A stretch of 64,000 nt of DNA from NCBI GenBank assembly GCA_965276755.1, contig OZ255625.1:1054001-1118000 (forward strand), read 5' to 3'. The stretch comes from CAJCIS01 sp965276755. GTDB lineage: Bacteria > Pseudomonadota > Alphaproteobacteria > Acetobacterales > Acetobacteraceae. Position 1 is the stretch's first letter; every line of letters begins with the position of its first letter. A program made the translations under genes and the position numbers. This document shows positions 17,713 through 27,092 of this stretch, one piece after another. Below the pieces are notes generated by a model. The model saw only the letters and a program-made list of their open reading frames with translations. It searched no databases and was not told the origin of the DNA.

Positions 17713-18483
17713 TCACTTCTCCACGAACGCCTTCTCGATCACATACTCGCCGCTCGCCGTATTATTCCCCTCGACCCACCCCCCAGCCTCAAACCAAGCA
17801 TTATAGTCCGCCAGCAACCCCGGGCTGCCGCACAGCATCACCCGATCCACCGTGCGATCCACCGGCGCCAAACCCAACTCCCCCGGCATACGTCCCGAAA
17901 ACAGCAATTCCGTCACCCGCCCCTGATGCCGAAATGCCTCGCGCGTCACAGTCGGATAATACAGCAATTTATCGGCCGCGAATTCGCCCAGCAGCTCATG
18001 CTCGGACAACGCCGTAATCTCGGCGTCATAGGCCAATTCGGCCACGTTCCGGCACCCATGCGCCAGCACCACGCGATCGAATTTCTCATACGTGTCCGGG
18101 TCGCGAATCAGGCTCATGAACGGCGCCACGCCCGTGCCGGTCGCCACCATGTACAAATTGCGCCCGGGCAGCAGGGTTTCGGGCAGCAGCGTGCCCACCG
18201 GCTTGCGCCCGATCAGCACGCTATCGTTCACGGCCACATGCTGCAGCCGGCTGGTCAGCGGACCATCGGGCACCTTGATGGACAGAAACTCCAGATGCTC
18301 CTGCCAATGCCCGCTCACCATGCTGTAGGCGCGCAGCAGCGGCCGGCCGTCCACGGCCAGCCCGATCATCGTGAACTGACCGCTCTTGAAGCGGAAGGTC
18401 GGGTCACGCGTGCAGGTAAAGCTGAAGAGCGTGTCGGTCCAGTGATGGACCGAGAGGATTTTCTCATCGAAGAAGGCACTCAT
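17713..18483 (-). CDS. fpr: Ferredoxin-NADP+ reductase
   Basis: 256 aa from ATG 18483. FAD-binding motif RAYSMVSGHW is followed by the NADP domain with ATGTGVAPFMSLIRD and HGCRNVAELAY; the C-terminus ends in AFVEK, typical of bacterial plant-type FNRs (FPR subclass II). It exchanges electrons between NADPH and ferredoxin or flavodoxin. The frame open to 18792 reads through a hairpin repeat and is not part of the gene. Confidence 0.93.
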   Translation of the reverse strand: MSAFFDEKILSVHHWTDTLFSFTCTRDPTFRFKSGQFTMIGLAVDGRPLLRAYSMVSGHWQEHLEFLSIKVPDGPLTSRLQHVAVNDSVLIGRKPVGTLLPETLLPGRNLYMVATGTGVAPFMSLIRDPDTYEKFDRVVLAHGCRNVAELAYDAEITALSEHELLGEFAADKLLYYPTVTREAFRHQGRVTELLFSGRMPGELGLAPVDRTVDRVMLCGSPGLLADYNAWFEAGGWVEGNNTASGEYVIEKAFVEK

Positions 18484-18541
18484 ACGAACGTCCGGGGCAA
18501 AGGAGCGCGCGACATGGCGCGCGCTGGCAAAGGAAGCAAGG

Positions 18542-18641
18542 CTGGGGGGACCAAGCCGGTCCCCCCAGACCCCCCGTCGATTGTAGGACTTCGTTCTAAA
18601 TAGTGACGGGGGGTTTGGGGGGGATGGCTCATCCCCCCCAA
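18542..18641. repeat. Hairpin repeat family 1, inverted pair
   Basis: Left unit inner stem ACCA/CGGT (one mismatch), loop AGC. Right unit GATG/CATC with loop GCT. Spacer of about 26 nt. Lies between two minus-strand genes. Confidence 0.87.
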
Positions 18642-18655
18642 TTCTGCACTTGCCT

Positions 18656-19744
18656 TCAGGCCAGCACAGCGCCCTTGAGGCGCGTACACCCATGCCCGCG
18701 CGCCCAAACCATCTGCGCCGCGTCATCAACCCCGCCCAACACCAGCATTCCCCGCTCCGGCAGCCGCGACGGATCGGCCGCAACCTCCGCACTCAGCGTC
18801 ACCTCCGCGTAGTCCAGCCCTGCCGCGCGCAGATCCAGCAGCCCCGCCCCCGCGCGCAACAGCAGCTTGTAACCCCGGGCAGAAGCATAATTGCGCGCAA
18901 AGCAGAAGGACAGCGTGTCGGCCAGAATGTCCGGCTCCTCCAGTTCCAGCACGACCTTGCCCCGCAACCCGGCCGGCAACGCCGCATCGAAGGCCAGGAA
19001 TGCCGCCGACAATATGGAGGAGACCGAAATTGCCATGGAAAACGGCCGCGCCCCGGCGAGTTCCCGCGGCGCGGTCAACATCGCCAGCACCCGCCGCTCG
19101 ATGCTGCGCGAGAGGCGCCGGAACAGCCAACTCCCCTCCTGCAAATGCCGCCCGGGACACAGGGTGGCCGCCATCTCCACAATGCCGATCGCCCGCTCCT
19201 CCCAGGCCAGCCTGGGCGCCGCGCCTTCGATGTCGATCACCGGCCGAGCGCGCACGAATTGCGACAGGTCGGCCTGCGTCAGCGTCTCCTCCAGCCGGAT
19301 CAGCAGCGGAACGTCCAGCCCCAGCGCAGGGTCGACGGCGTGGTCGAGCTGGGTTTCGAGGTCGGCCAGCCCGTCCAGCAGCCACGCCGCCTGGCCAGGC
19401 AGGTCATAGATCGAAAGGAGCTGGCCCAGCGGCACGGTTCCCCCTTGCGGCAGATCGCCGAGCAGAACGTCCAGCCCCGCCATGGCGCCCTCGATCTCCT
19501 CGGCCCCGCGTGGCCGCCAGACAATGGCCAGGCGCCCGCGCGACAGCTCGAAGCTCTGCGCATGGTCCCGCTCGCTCAGCCCGGCCAGGGCGGCGCGCGC
19601 CAGGCGATGGTGGTGGGGCTTGGCCAGCGCGGCCGGCATGCGGTCCATGTGCAAAAGCACGGCGCGACGGGGCACGCCGGCGGTCTGGGTCTGGCGTACG
19701 ATCTCGCGCAGCGCGCGGCCGGCCTGGGCTTCCAATGCGTTCAC
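18656..19744 (-). CDS. Degenerate EAL-like protein (second of tandem pair)
   Basis: 362 aa from GTG 19744, whose GTGA overlaps the stop of the upstream gene. The C-terminal 150 residues follow EAL-domain order: MAISVSSILSAAFLAF, VVLELEEPDIL, RGYKLLLRAGAGLLDLRAAGLDYAEV, LVLGGVDDAAQMVWARGHGCTRLKG. The catalytic EAL, DD and AEGVE residues are not recognisable, so phosphodiesterase activity is unlikely. A binding or scaffold role is an inference. Confidence 0.7.
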   Translation of the reverse strand: MNALEAQAGRALREIVRQTQTAGVPRRAVLLHMDRMPAALAKPHHHRLARAALAGLSERDHAQSFELSRGRLAIVWRPRGAEEIEGAMAGLDVLLGDLPQGGTVPLGQLLSIYDLPGQAAWLLDGLADLETQLDHAVDPALGLDVPLLIRLEETLTQADLSQFVRARPVIDIEGAAPRLAWEERAIGIVEMAATLCPGRHLQEGSWLFRRLSRSIERRVLAMLTAPRELAGARPFSMAISVSSILSAAFLAFDAALPAGLRGKVVLELEEPDILADTLSFCFARNYASARGYKLLLRAGAGLLDLRAAGLDYAEVTLSAEVAADPSRLPERGMLVLGGVDDAAQMVWARGHGCTRLKGAVLA

Positions 19745-21144
19745 GCCGCCTGCCGCCTGGCGGGCGGCGTGTGGCTGGGCATGTCCAACAGTCCCGGGTT
19801 GCCGCAGGCCGTGCGCGGTCCAGGTGCGAGCATCTGCGCCCGCCCGGTGCACTGGCGCAGCGTGCAGGCGCGCGCGCTGTGGCAGATTGCGATGCGCGAT
19901 GCCGCCTGCACCGCATCGATATAGGGCCCCTGGAAGCGTGTAATCCCGCGCGCCTGCGCCCAGAGCAACGCCGCCTCGCCATCAGCCTCGTGCAGAACCA
20001 CGCGGGCGGGTCCGATCGCGGCCAATGCGGTATCCAGAGGCGCCAGCAGCGCGCGCGGCCCATCGGCCATGCGGCTCGACCAGGCGAGCTTGACCAGGGC
20101 AGGCGCAAGCGCCGCCGTATCGATCATCGCCAGCCCGGCATGATCGATGCCGCCCAGCACCAGGCCGAAATCCAGCTGGCTCAGCAGATCGCGGGCAAAG
20201 AGTGTCAGCGGCGGGTCGGCCACCGCATCCATGGCCGACATCTCGATGGCAAAGCGCGCCCCACGCGCCTGCGCCATTTGCGCCAGGCGCGCAAAGCCGG
20301 GCGAGACGATGGCCTCGGGCGAGAGGTTCAGGTGCATCGGCACGCCCAGCAGCAAGGCCGGCCGGCTCAGCGTGCCGCCGACGCGCAAATCCTCTGTCAC
20401 ATGGGCCAGCAGCCGCGCATCCAGGGTCGTGGCCACGTGGCGGTGAATGAACGGGTCGGCCAGCGGGGCAGCCTCGCTTGCCGCGTGCGGCCGGATGGGG
20501 ACGAACAGCACCTCGCGATACAGCGGGGAAAAGCGCGCGGCGAGCGGCAGGCCCTCGCCCGGTTGCAGCATGATCGCGGTCTGCTGCATCAGGATCTGGC
20601 GCAGATCGATGCCGCCCAGCCGCGCCATCAGCGTGGGCAAGCCGGCCGACGAGACGGCCTCCTCGGCCCGGCGCTCGATCACCGCCGGTTCGGCTAGGCG
20701 CTGGCTGATATAGTCGCGGAATGCGCCGGGTTGTTCGTCCAGCCGCCAGATCGTGCTCAGCACCGCCTCGGGCGCATCGAAGCCGAACAGGCGTTGCAGC
20801 GACTGCATCAGACCCAACGGCGCGGGCGAAGGCCGGCCAGGCCGCGCCTCCTCCTCCGGCGCGGCGCAGAGCAACACCAGATCGGTGTTGCGCATCGGAA
20901 AGACCTGTCCGCCCAGCCGCTGGGCCGTGTCCATCATCAGCGCGAGCGCGACGCGTGTTTGATAGGAGCGCGGCTGCGGGTGCTTCAGGCGCGAGAGGTG
21001 CAGCGCCATGGCCAGCCGGCCCTTGGGCGCGCGCAAGGCGCGATCGACAGCATCCATCAGCAGCCGTTCGGCACCCGAACCAGCGGGCGCCTCAGCCGGG
21101 CCGGAGGAGGTGGCGCGATCGGTGTCCTGCGTGCTCAGCGTCAT
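19741..21144 (-). CDS. Degenerate EAL-like protein (first of tandem pair)
   Basis: 467 aa. An N-terminal region (30-110, LAMALHLSRLKHP...DTAQRLGGQVFPMRNTDLVLL) resembles a signal-response or degenerate cyclase module. The C-terminal half matches EAL order: VPMHLNLSPEAIVSPGFARLAQMAQARG, FAIEMSAMDA, FGLVLGGIDHAGLAM, LVKLAW, VLHEADGEAALLWAQARGITRFQGPYI. The Asn of NLS, a Glu in IEMS and a Lys remain, but the EAL motif and the DDFG aspartates are lost. It is translationally coupled to the next gene, also EAL-like. Confidence 0.7.
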   Translation of the reverse strand: MTLSTQDTDRATSSGPAEAPAGSGAERLLMDAVDRALRAPKGRLAMALHLSRLKHPQPRSYQTRVALALMMDTAQRLGGQVFPMRNTDLVLLCAAPEEEARPGRPSPAPLGLMQSLQRLFGFDAPEAVLSTIWRLDEQPGAFRDYISQRLAEPAVIERRAEEAVSSAGLPTLMARLGGIDLRQILMQQTAIMLQPGEGLPLAARFSPLYREVLFVPIRPHAASEAAPLADPFIHRHVATTLDARLLAHVTEDLRVGGTLSRPALLLGVPMHLNLSPEAIVSPGFARLAQMAQARGARFAIEMSAMDAVADPPLTLFARDLLSQLDFGLVLGGIDHAGLAMIDTAALAPALVKLAWSSRMADGPRALLAPLDTALAAIGPARVVLHEADGEAALLWAQARGITRFQGPYIDAVQAASRIAICHSARACTLRQCTGRAQMLAPGPRTACGNPGLLDMPSHTPPARRQAA

Positions 21145-21242
21145 GCCGTCCTGTCACGCGCCTCCAAAGCTGCGGCAGCGCGCCCGGCGTGGCGGCGCCG
21201 CAACCCGGTTCATCTCCGCGCATTTCTCCCCTAAACTGGACG

Positions 21243-21992
21243 ATGATGGTTGATTCGCAGTTAGCGTCCAACGCCCTCTCGCCGGTGGCCGCACCCGGCC
21301 GCGTGCCCGAAGGCAGGCGCGTCTATGCCGTGGGGGACGTGCATGGCTGCCTGGATCGCCTCGTCTCGCTGCATTGGGCAATCGCCGCCGACCTCGCCGC
21401 CCATCCGGTGCGGGACAGCGTGCTGGTCCATCTGGGCGATTACGTCGATCGCGGCCCCGACAGTGCGGGCGTGCTCTGGCTGCTGGGCGGCGCCGTCGCC
21501 CCCCCTGTTGACCGCCGCGTCGATCTGCGCGGCAATCACGAGGCCATGATGATGGCGGCGCTCAATGCGGGCGGCCGCGCCGCCAGCCAGTGGCTGGACA
21601 ATGGCGGCGAGGCGACTCTGCGCAGCTACGGCGTCGCCGAGCCCCTCGACATCCGCCCGCAAGAATGGCGTGCCGCAATCCCGGCCGCCCACCTCGCCTG
21701 GATCGACAATCTGGACATGATGCACCGCGAAGGCAGCTACGTCTTCGTTCATGCCGGCATCCGGCCGGGTGTCTCACTCATGTCGCAGACCCGCGAAGAC
21801 GTGCTGTGGATCAGGGAACCCTTTTTGTCCGACCGCTCGCCGCGCGACGTCGTGGTCGTGCATGGCCACACGATCACCAAGGCGCCGGAGGTGCTGGACA
21901 CACGTATCGGTATTGATACGGGTGCGGTGGTCGGCGGGGCGCTGACTTGCCTGGTGCTGGAGGAGGATCGGCTGCGGTTTTTGACGGCGTGA
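21243..21992 (+). CDS. Ser/Thr-type metallophosphatase (ApaH/PrpE-like)
   Basis: 249 aa from ATG 21243 (21246 also possible). Calcineurin-like motifs in order: VGDVHGCLDRL, LGDYVDRGPDS, DLRGNHEAM, VFVHAGIRPG, VVHGHTIT. This set fits bacterial PPP phosphatases acting on diadenosine tetraphosphate or phosphoproteins. It runs divergently from the EAL-like pair with about 100 bp between. A family 2 repeat follows the stop. Confidence 0.9.
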   Translation: MMVDSQLASNALSPVAAPGRVPEGRRVYAVGDVHGCLDRLVSLHWAIAADLAAHPVRDSVLVHLGDYVDRGPDSAGVLWLLGGAVAPPVDRRVDLRGNHEAMMMAALNAGGRAASQWLDNGGEATLRSYGVAEPLDIRPQEWRAAIPAAHLAWIDNLDMMHREGSYVFVHAGIRPGVSLMSQTREDVLWIREPFLSDRSPRDVVVVHGHTITKAPEVLDTRIGIDTGAVVGGALTCLVLEEDRLRFLTA

Positions 21993-22000
21993 GAAAGAAG

Positions 22001-22040
22001 GAAGGACTTCTTTTTTGAAAAAAGAAGCAAAAAACTTTTG
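22001..22040 (+). repeat. Hairpin repeat family 2, single unit
   Basis: AAGGACTTCTTTTTTG followed by AAAAAAGAAGCAAAAAACTTTTGC, about 10 nt after the phosphatase stop. Confidence 0.75.
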
Positions 22041-22052
22041 CAAATTCGCGCC

Positions 22053-22280
22053 TTACTTTGGTAGTGTGTGAGATTGAATATTGTAGGATTGAGATGTTTG
22101 AGGCGCAGGCGGTAGGCGGTCCCTGAATTCCCTAAGCAACACAATCATGCGTTCGCTCCATTGACACTGAATTTTAAGGAAGCGCTGCGTTTGAATAAAC
22201 CCGATGACGACGATCAGGACCAATGGTAGCCAGATCAAAGGCAGGTTGACGGTATGTGGCCTCATTTTGGGGCTCTGCAA
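22053..22280 (-). CDS. Small predicted membrane protein
   Basis: 75 aa, one strong hydrophobic segment (LPLIWLPLVLIVVIGFIQT, about residues 13-31) and a basic C-terminal part. No family recognised and no clear ribosome site. G+C is lower than the flanking phosphatase gene, similar to the adjacent restriction-modification gene, so it may belong to the same insertion. Confidence 0.35.
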   Translation of the reverse strand: MQSPKMRPHTVNLPLIWLPLVLIVVIGFIQTQRFLKIQCQWSERMIVLLREFRDRLPPAPQTSQSYNIQSHTLPK

Positions 22281-22559
22281 ATGATGTGACTCGACCTGCC
22301 GGGACCAGCCTAGACCGTGTTTATTTATACGCCTGCGGGCTCCGACGCCTTCGCCTGCGCGTCAACCAGGGTCACTATATCCCCGTGCTCGGTGTTGTTG
22401 GTCAGTTTGAGCCGCCCGGATTGTAGCCCTAGCTGGTTCCGCTTGGGTCCGGGTCTATCGGTGGCTAGTTTGTTAGTCGCGGATTCCGTGATTTTCCAGG
22501 AGAGTGAAGGGCTACCCCAGCAAAGCCCGACGGGCCGCGAGAGAAAGAACGGAGAAGCA

Positions 22560-24959
22560 ATGGGATCGCTGTACGAAGCGTTGAAGCAGGTGAAAAGCGA
22601 AGAGGATGTTAAAGACGCATACATACGAGCGCTCGGCCTCCGCAAATTTACGAAGGGTCTGATCGACATACGAACCAAGGAAGTCTGGTTTGAGGCGAAA
22701 GACCGGGGCGGCACGTCCAGCTACAAAATGTTCACCCAGCTCCTACATTACGTCCAGGACGGCTTGGACAAAGGCGAAGAGTTGCCGCCTATTCTTGCGG
22801 TTGTGGACACGGAAAAGGCAGCGATAATGAAGACCGCTGTCGTTATACCCTTCCTCAAAAAGAAAACTATTAAATGGGGAAAGTCAGCGACCCAGTTCCC
22901 CAAGGAGGCATTGGACCAGGTATCTGCTTACATCGGCGCGCATCTGGTGTCGTTCAAACTCGCTACGCACGAGGCCGAGTTCATCAGCACGGTGAAGGCG
23001 GCGATCAAGGCGGGCGATATCATCCGGACCCAGATCACGCCGGACAACCTCAAGCAGGTATTCGACAGGTGGGTTGAGATGGTCGGACGCGAGATCGGCG
23101 GAGCGTCGGAAGACGATTACGCGCTGCTGTTTTTTGCCGACGTCATGAGTGACGGCACGGTGGCAACGCACGAGAACCTGCCGGCTGAACTCCTGCACCA
23201 AAACAACGCGCCGGTTTTTAGCTTGGGTGGCAAAATCTACAAGCTAGGCAACAAGGAAGGTTACCGGCAGTTTTGGGCGATCTATCACCGTCCGCCCGAC
23301 AAGGCTTATCGCGACTATCTGCTTGAGCGGCGCGACACACTGATCCCGACCCACGCCCGCAGCTTCACTGGTGCCTACTACACACCGCTAGAAGTTGTGG
23401 ACAAGGCTTACGATAAGCTGGCGGAAGTCCTTGGTAAGAACTGGCAGAGGAACTACTTTGTTTGGGATATGTGTTGCGGTGTGGGCAATCTCGAAGTCAA
23501 GCACTCCAATCCCCGAAACGTGTTTATGAGCACGCTTGATAAATCCGATGTGGATGTCATGCGAGCCACCAAGACCTGCGTCGCGGCGACGCGGTTTCAG
23601 TATGATTACCTCAAAGACGATATAACCGATGAGGGGATAATCAACTACAGCCTAACCGGCAAGATGCCAGAAGCGCTGCTGAACGCCATTTCTGCGCGCA
23701 AAAGAATTCTCATCCTGATAAATCCACCTTACGCGGAGGCAGCCAACTCGCAGGGCAACCAGGGCAAAACCAATGTTGCCAGCACCAAGATCGGCGCACT
23801 GATGAGGAACGAAGAGCTCGGGTACGCGGCACGAGAACTGTTTGTCCAATTCATGATGAGAGTTTCCAAGGAAATACCGAACGCGACATTGGCGATGTTC
23901 AGCAAACTGAAGTATGTGAATGCGCCCAACTTCGAAGGGTTTCGCAGTTACTGGAGCGCTCGCTTTCTGGGCGGGTTCATCATCCACAGCAAAGCCTTTG
24001 ATGGATTGAGGGGAGACTTTCCGATCGGCTTCTTGGTTTGGAAGTGCGAGCAGAGCGCCGCTACAAAGACCGCGATAGAAGAAATCACTTGCGAAATGTT
24101 AAACAGGTGGGCGCAACCGATAGGAGAGAAGACATTCTACCACCTGCCGAATGCGGCGTTTCTAACCGATTGGATGCCCCGCGCTAAGAAGAACGGTGAG
24201 GACGTGATTCCTTTAATTAACGCCATAACGCCCGCGCCGAAAACGACCGGCTTGAGAAATACGAAATGGGCAGAAGGTGCGATAGCGCACTTCTTCTGTA
24301 ACGGAAACGACCTGCAGAATGCCGGCACGATGACCGCGATCTTCTCTTCGGTTCACTCCATCGGCCATGCAGGCGGCTACTTCATAACCAGAGAAAACCT
24401 CTGGAAAGCCGCCGTCATGTTTTCGGTGCGCCGCCTCATCAAGCCTCTCTGGAAGAATGATCGAGACCAATTTCTGAAGCCGGAAAAACCTTTGAGCGAC
24501 AAGTTCAAGAGCGATTGTTTGGTCTGGATGTTGTTTAACGGCAGCAACCTGACTGCGGGCGCGAACGGTCTAAAGTGGGACAACAAAACTTGGAGTGTCG
24601 TGAACCACTTCATCCCGTTCACGGAAAAAGAGGTCGGTGCCGCCGACCGGTTCGAATCGGACTTCATGGCGAAGCACCTCCGCGGCAAAACCCAGTCGAC
24701 GGAAGCAGATGCTGTGCTGAGGGCAGGGCGAGCCCTTTGGAAAACCTACTTCTCGGCCCACGACGTTTACAATGTCCGCTTGGAACTCAAGCTCAACCGT
24801 CCCGACGTCGGCTGGTACCAGGTGCGAAACGCCTTGAAGCGCCGCGAAGATGGTCGAGACGAGATCGAAGTCGAGTTCCTGACCTTCGAGGCCGTCTACA
24901 AAGCCTTGACGGACAAGCTTGTGCCGCAGGTTTATGACTTTGGATTCCTACGCACTTAA
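22560..24959 (+). CDS. Single-chain type IIG-like restriction-modification enzyme
   Basis: 799 aa from ATG 22560, with GGAG five bases upstream. N-terminal PD-(D/E)xK candidate: D36 in LIDIRT and E45-x-K47 in VWFEAKD. Methyltransferase motifs: X at about 270 (TGAYYTP), I at 303-311 (DMCCGVGNL), IV at 388-391 (NPPY). The C-terminal 300 residues would hold the specificity domain. Fused nuclease, N6-adenine or N4-cytosine methylase and specificity parts define type IIG enzymes. No separate specificity subunit or helicase is adjacent. G+C is below the flanks; likely acquired. A solitary defence methylase without cutting is the alternative. Confidence 0.82.
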   Translation: MGSLYEALKQVKSEEDVKDAYIRALGLRKFTKGLIDIRTKEVWFEAKDRGGTSSYKMFTQLLHYVQDGLDKGEELPPILAVVDTEKAAIMKTAVVIPFLKKKTIKWGKSATQFPKEALDQVSAYIGAHLVSFKLATHEAEFISTVKAAIKAGDIIRTQITPDNLKQVFDRWVEMVGREIGGASEDDYALLFFADVMSDGTVATHENLPAELLHQNNAPVFSLGGKIYKLGNKEGYRQFWAIYHRPPDKAYRDYLLERRDTLIPTHARSFTGAYYTPLEVVDKAYDKLAEVLGKNWQRNYFVWDMCCGVGNLEVKHSNPRNVFMSTLDKSDVDVMRATKTCVAATRFQYDYLKDDITDEGIINYSLTGKMPEALLNAISARKRILILINPPYAEAANSQGNQGKTNVASTKIGALMRNEELGYAARELFVQFMMRVSKEIPNATLAMFSKLKYVNAPNFEGFRSYWSARFLGGFIIHSKAFDGLRGDFPIGFLVWKCEQSAATKTAIEEITCEMLNRWAQPIGEKTFYHLPNAAFLTDWMPRAKKNGEDVIPLINAITPAPKTTGLRNTKWAEGAIAHFFCNGNDLQNAGTMTAIFSSVHSIGHAGGYFITRENLWKAAVMFSVRRLIKPLWKNDRDQFLKPEKPLSDKFKSDCLVWMLFNGSNLTAGANGLKWDNKTWSVVNHFIPFTEKEVGAADRFESDFMAKHLRGKTQSTEADAVLRAGRALWKTYFSAHDVYNVRLELKLNRPDVGWYQVRNALKRREDGRDEIEVEFLTFEAVYKALTDKLVPQVYDFGFLRT

Positions 24960-25066
24960 GACGCGCAAATGGGAATACCATCCGCAGAATATTCAAATTG
25001 ATCCGCTACGAAATGGTTGTTAGATTTTTAAGACTGAGACACTACCCTTGCTTTGCGACGATCGAC

Positions 25067-25381
25067 TTAATGCGGCAAATAGGTGATGATGAACGCAAAC
25101 ACGATGACAGCCACGACGAATAGGGCGCCCACCCAGAACGTGATGACGCCAATTTTCGTGAACTTGCGCAGCTCCTTCAGGCCGCACGAAGAACAGCACC
25201 CGTGCGACGGATCGGTATAGATCTGAAACCCGGTTGGGGGAGCCAGATAGCCGCGGCGGCGCCACTCTTTCTCCGGCATTTGCGGCCGGCGATTAGCCTT
25301 CGCCTGCTGCTCCGCCACTTCGGGACCTTTGGGAGAGATGGGCCTGCCGCAGACGCGGCACTGATAGACACCGTAAGTCAT
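25067..25381 (-). CDS. Zinc-ribbon membrane protein
   Basis: 104 aa from ATG 25381. Two CxxC pairs (CRVC near residue 8 and CSSC near 65) form a likely zinc ribbon, followed by one C-terminal transmembrane helix (ITFWVGALFVVAVIVFAFIITYL). Family not recognised. Reads toward the restriction-modification gene. Confidence 0.55.
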   Translation of the reverse strand: MTYGVYQCRVCGRPISPKGPEVAEQQAKANRRPQMPEKEWRRRGYLAPPTGFQIYTDPSHGCCSSCGLKELRKFTKIGVITFWVGALFVVAVIVFAFIITYLPH

Positions 25382-25412
25382 TCCGCAACGCCTTTTTCGC
25401 AAACGAATAAGG

Positions 25413-25448
25413 CTGGAGCAGCAGTGCTTGCCCCCCAGACCACGGTCA
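25413..25448 (+). repeat. Hairpin repeat family 1, decayed unit
   Basis: CTGGAGCAGCAGTGCTTGCCCCCC then AGACCACGGTC: the left G-run is broken and the tail has lost its C-run, showing an old, decaying copy. Confidence 0.6.
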
Positions 25449-25479
25449 TCAGTTTAGTCGATGCCTGAACTGATGACCT

Positions 25480-26379
25480 TCAACTTGTCTTTCCAAACGC
25501 CTCCAGCGCCCGCAGCACGATCACCGCACCAGCCTCCTGCACGAAGTGCCCGGCATCTTCCAGTTCCAGCGGCGGCGGCAAACCGCGTATATCCCGGGCC
25601 AGCGCCCGCATGGCAGGCGGCCCCAGCACAGGGTCCTTCATCCCGATCGCCATGAAACTCCGCCCGCGCCACTCTGAGCGCCACCAGGCGCGCGCCTCTC
25701 GTGACAATTCGGCACCCTCCGCGTCCGGCCGGTCGGGCACCAGATTGGGAAAGCGCCGCACGCCAGCCTTGTAGCGCGCATCCGGAAAAGGCGCCGCATA
25801 AGCTGCCGCTTCCTCGGCCGATAGCGCCGGCACGCTGCGCGCCATCAGCGCGGCTATGTCCATGTCAGGGTGGCTGTTATTGAAAGCGCGCCAGGCAAGG
25901 AAACCCTCGCCCAGCGGCGCCTCGCCCGTAGCCAGCGCGGTGTTCATGACCAGCAGGCGCGAAAAGGCGCCGGGCAATGCCATGGGCAGGGTCAGGCCCA
26001 GCAGGCCGCCCCAGTCCTGGCAGACAAGCGTGGCATCGCGCAGCCCATGGTGGCGCACGAAATCCAGCAGCGACGTGCGGTGGAAGCCGAACGTGTAAAC
26101 CCCCGCCTCCTCCGGCTTGTCTGACCGGCCGAATCCGAACAAATCCGGCGCCAGCACGCGCACACCCGCGGCCAGAAAGGCGGGGATCATCTTGCGGTAG
26201 AGGTAGCTCCATGTCGGCTGGCCATGCAGGCACAGAACCACCGGCGCGTCCGCCGGCCCCTCGTCGAGGTAATGCATGCGCAAGCTGCCCGAGCCGGGCA
26301 GATCGCTCACATAGCGGGGCGACCATGGGTAGCCAGGCAGATGGGCAAAGCTTTCGTCTGGCGTTCTGAGCGCTTGCAT
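25480..26379 (-). CDS. Haloalkane dehalogenase-like alpha/beta hydrolase
   Basis: 299 aa from ATG 26379 (MQALRTPDESFAHLPGYPW). Motifs of the haloalkane-dehalogenase I subfamily: oxyanion HGQPTWSYLYRKMIP, nucleophile VCQDWGG (Asp), and late histidine in DAGHFVQE. The family hydrolyses carbon-halogen bonds, though many members have other or unknown substrates. The Trp beside the nucleophile and the Trp in PTWSY are the usual halide-binding pair. It is divergent from a secreted Pro-rich protein gene. Confidence 0.85.
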   Translation of the reverse strand: MQALRTPDESFAHLPGYPWSPRYVSDLPGSGSLRMHYLDEGPADAPVVLCLHGQPTWSYLYRKMIPAFLAAGVRVLAPDLFGFGRSDKPEEAGVYTFGFHRTSLLDFVRHHGLRDATLVCQDWGGLLGLTLPMALPGAFSRLLVMNTALATGEAPLGEGFLAWRAFNNSHPDMDIAALMARSVPALSAEEAAAYAAPFPDARYKAGVRRFPNLVPDRPDAEGAELSREARAWWRSEWRGRSFMAIGMKDPVLGPPAMRALARDIRGLPPPLELEDAGHFVQEAGAVIVLRALEAFGKTS

Positions 26380-26503
26380 GACCGGGCGTGCCTCTACGGC
26401 TGGCGGCGCTCGCCTTGCGGAACAAAGCGTCGCCTGGTGTCGTTGGCGGGTATCGGTGCACCACATGGGTGCGCCACCTCGGGCGCGAAAAGGGCTTGCC
26501 TCA

Positions 26504-27004
26504 ATGAAAACGCCGACCACTATCCTGGTCCTCTGCGCCCTCGCCCTTCCGTGGCATGGCCTGCGCGCTCAGGAACCGCCGCCGGCGACAACCGAGCCCA
26601 GCCAATCCGTTACGGCACCAGCCACCACCGGCCAGACGCGGCCTACGCGGCCCCTGACCCACCATACGCGTCATCATCGCCGCCGGCATGGCGTGCACCT
26701 GCAACCCCAGGCCGCAGCACCCGTGGAAGCACCCGCGCCTGTGCAAGCCGGCTCGCCCGGCACGGCGCCGGCACCCATGCCCAACGAGGATATCGGTCCA
26801 CCCCGCCCGGCGGCCAGCAACGACACCTCGGTCGATCCCGGCAACCTCTCGATCCACTATCCGTCCTTGGGCAACGGCTACGTGCCGGGCTCCAGCCCGC
26901 AGGACATGGAAAACAACCAGACCCCCAAGGTGCCGGGTGTCACGGTCAAGGTGCCCCTGGAGCAGCCCCGGCCGGAGACCCTGCCCGCGCCCGAAGCGCA
27001 TTGA
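26504..27004 (+). CDS. Secreted proline-rich protein of unknown function
   Basis: 166 aa from ATG 26504, with AAAGGG upstream. The signal peptide MKTPTTILVLCALALPWHGLRAQ is followed by a Pro/Ala/Thr-rich, His-containing region (RPLTHHTRHHRRRHG). No recognised domain. The longer frame to 26378 overlaps the hydrolase start and is rejected. It is followed, 88 bp later, by the ATP synthase F0 operon in the same direction. Confidence 0.65.
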   Translation: MKTPTTILVLCALALPWHGLRAQEPPPATTEPSQSVTAPATTGQTRPTRPLTHHTRHHRRRHGVHLQPQAAAPVEAPAPVQAGSPGTAPAPMPNEDIGPPRPAASNDTSVDPGNLSIHYPSLGNGYVPGSSPQDMENNQTPKVPGVTVKVPLEQPRPETLPAPEAH

Positions 27005-27092
27005 TCCGCATGGAAGAAGCTGGCTTGACAGGCCACCCCCCCGCCTCTAGCAAGCCCGCGCCCTGTGGCCCCGGCGCTGACCGGGTGCGGCG

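Noticed and set aside
18484..18792. Longer N-terminus for ferredoxin-NADP reductase
   Set aside because: The extra 103 codons read through a family 1 repeat pair (SPPNPPS...GVWGDRLGPPS) and have no homology.
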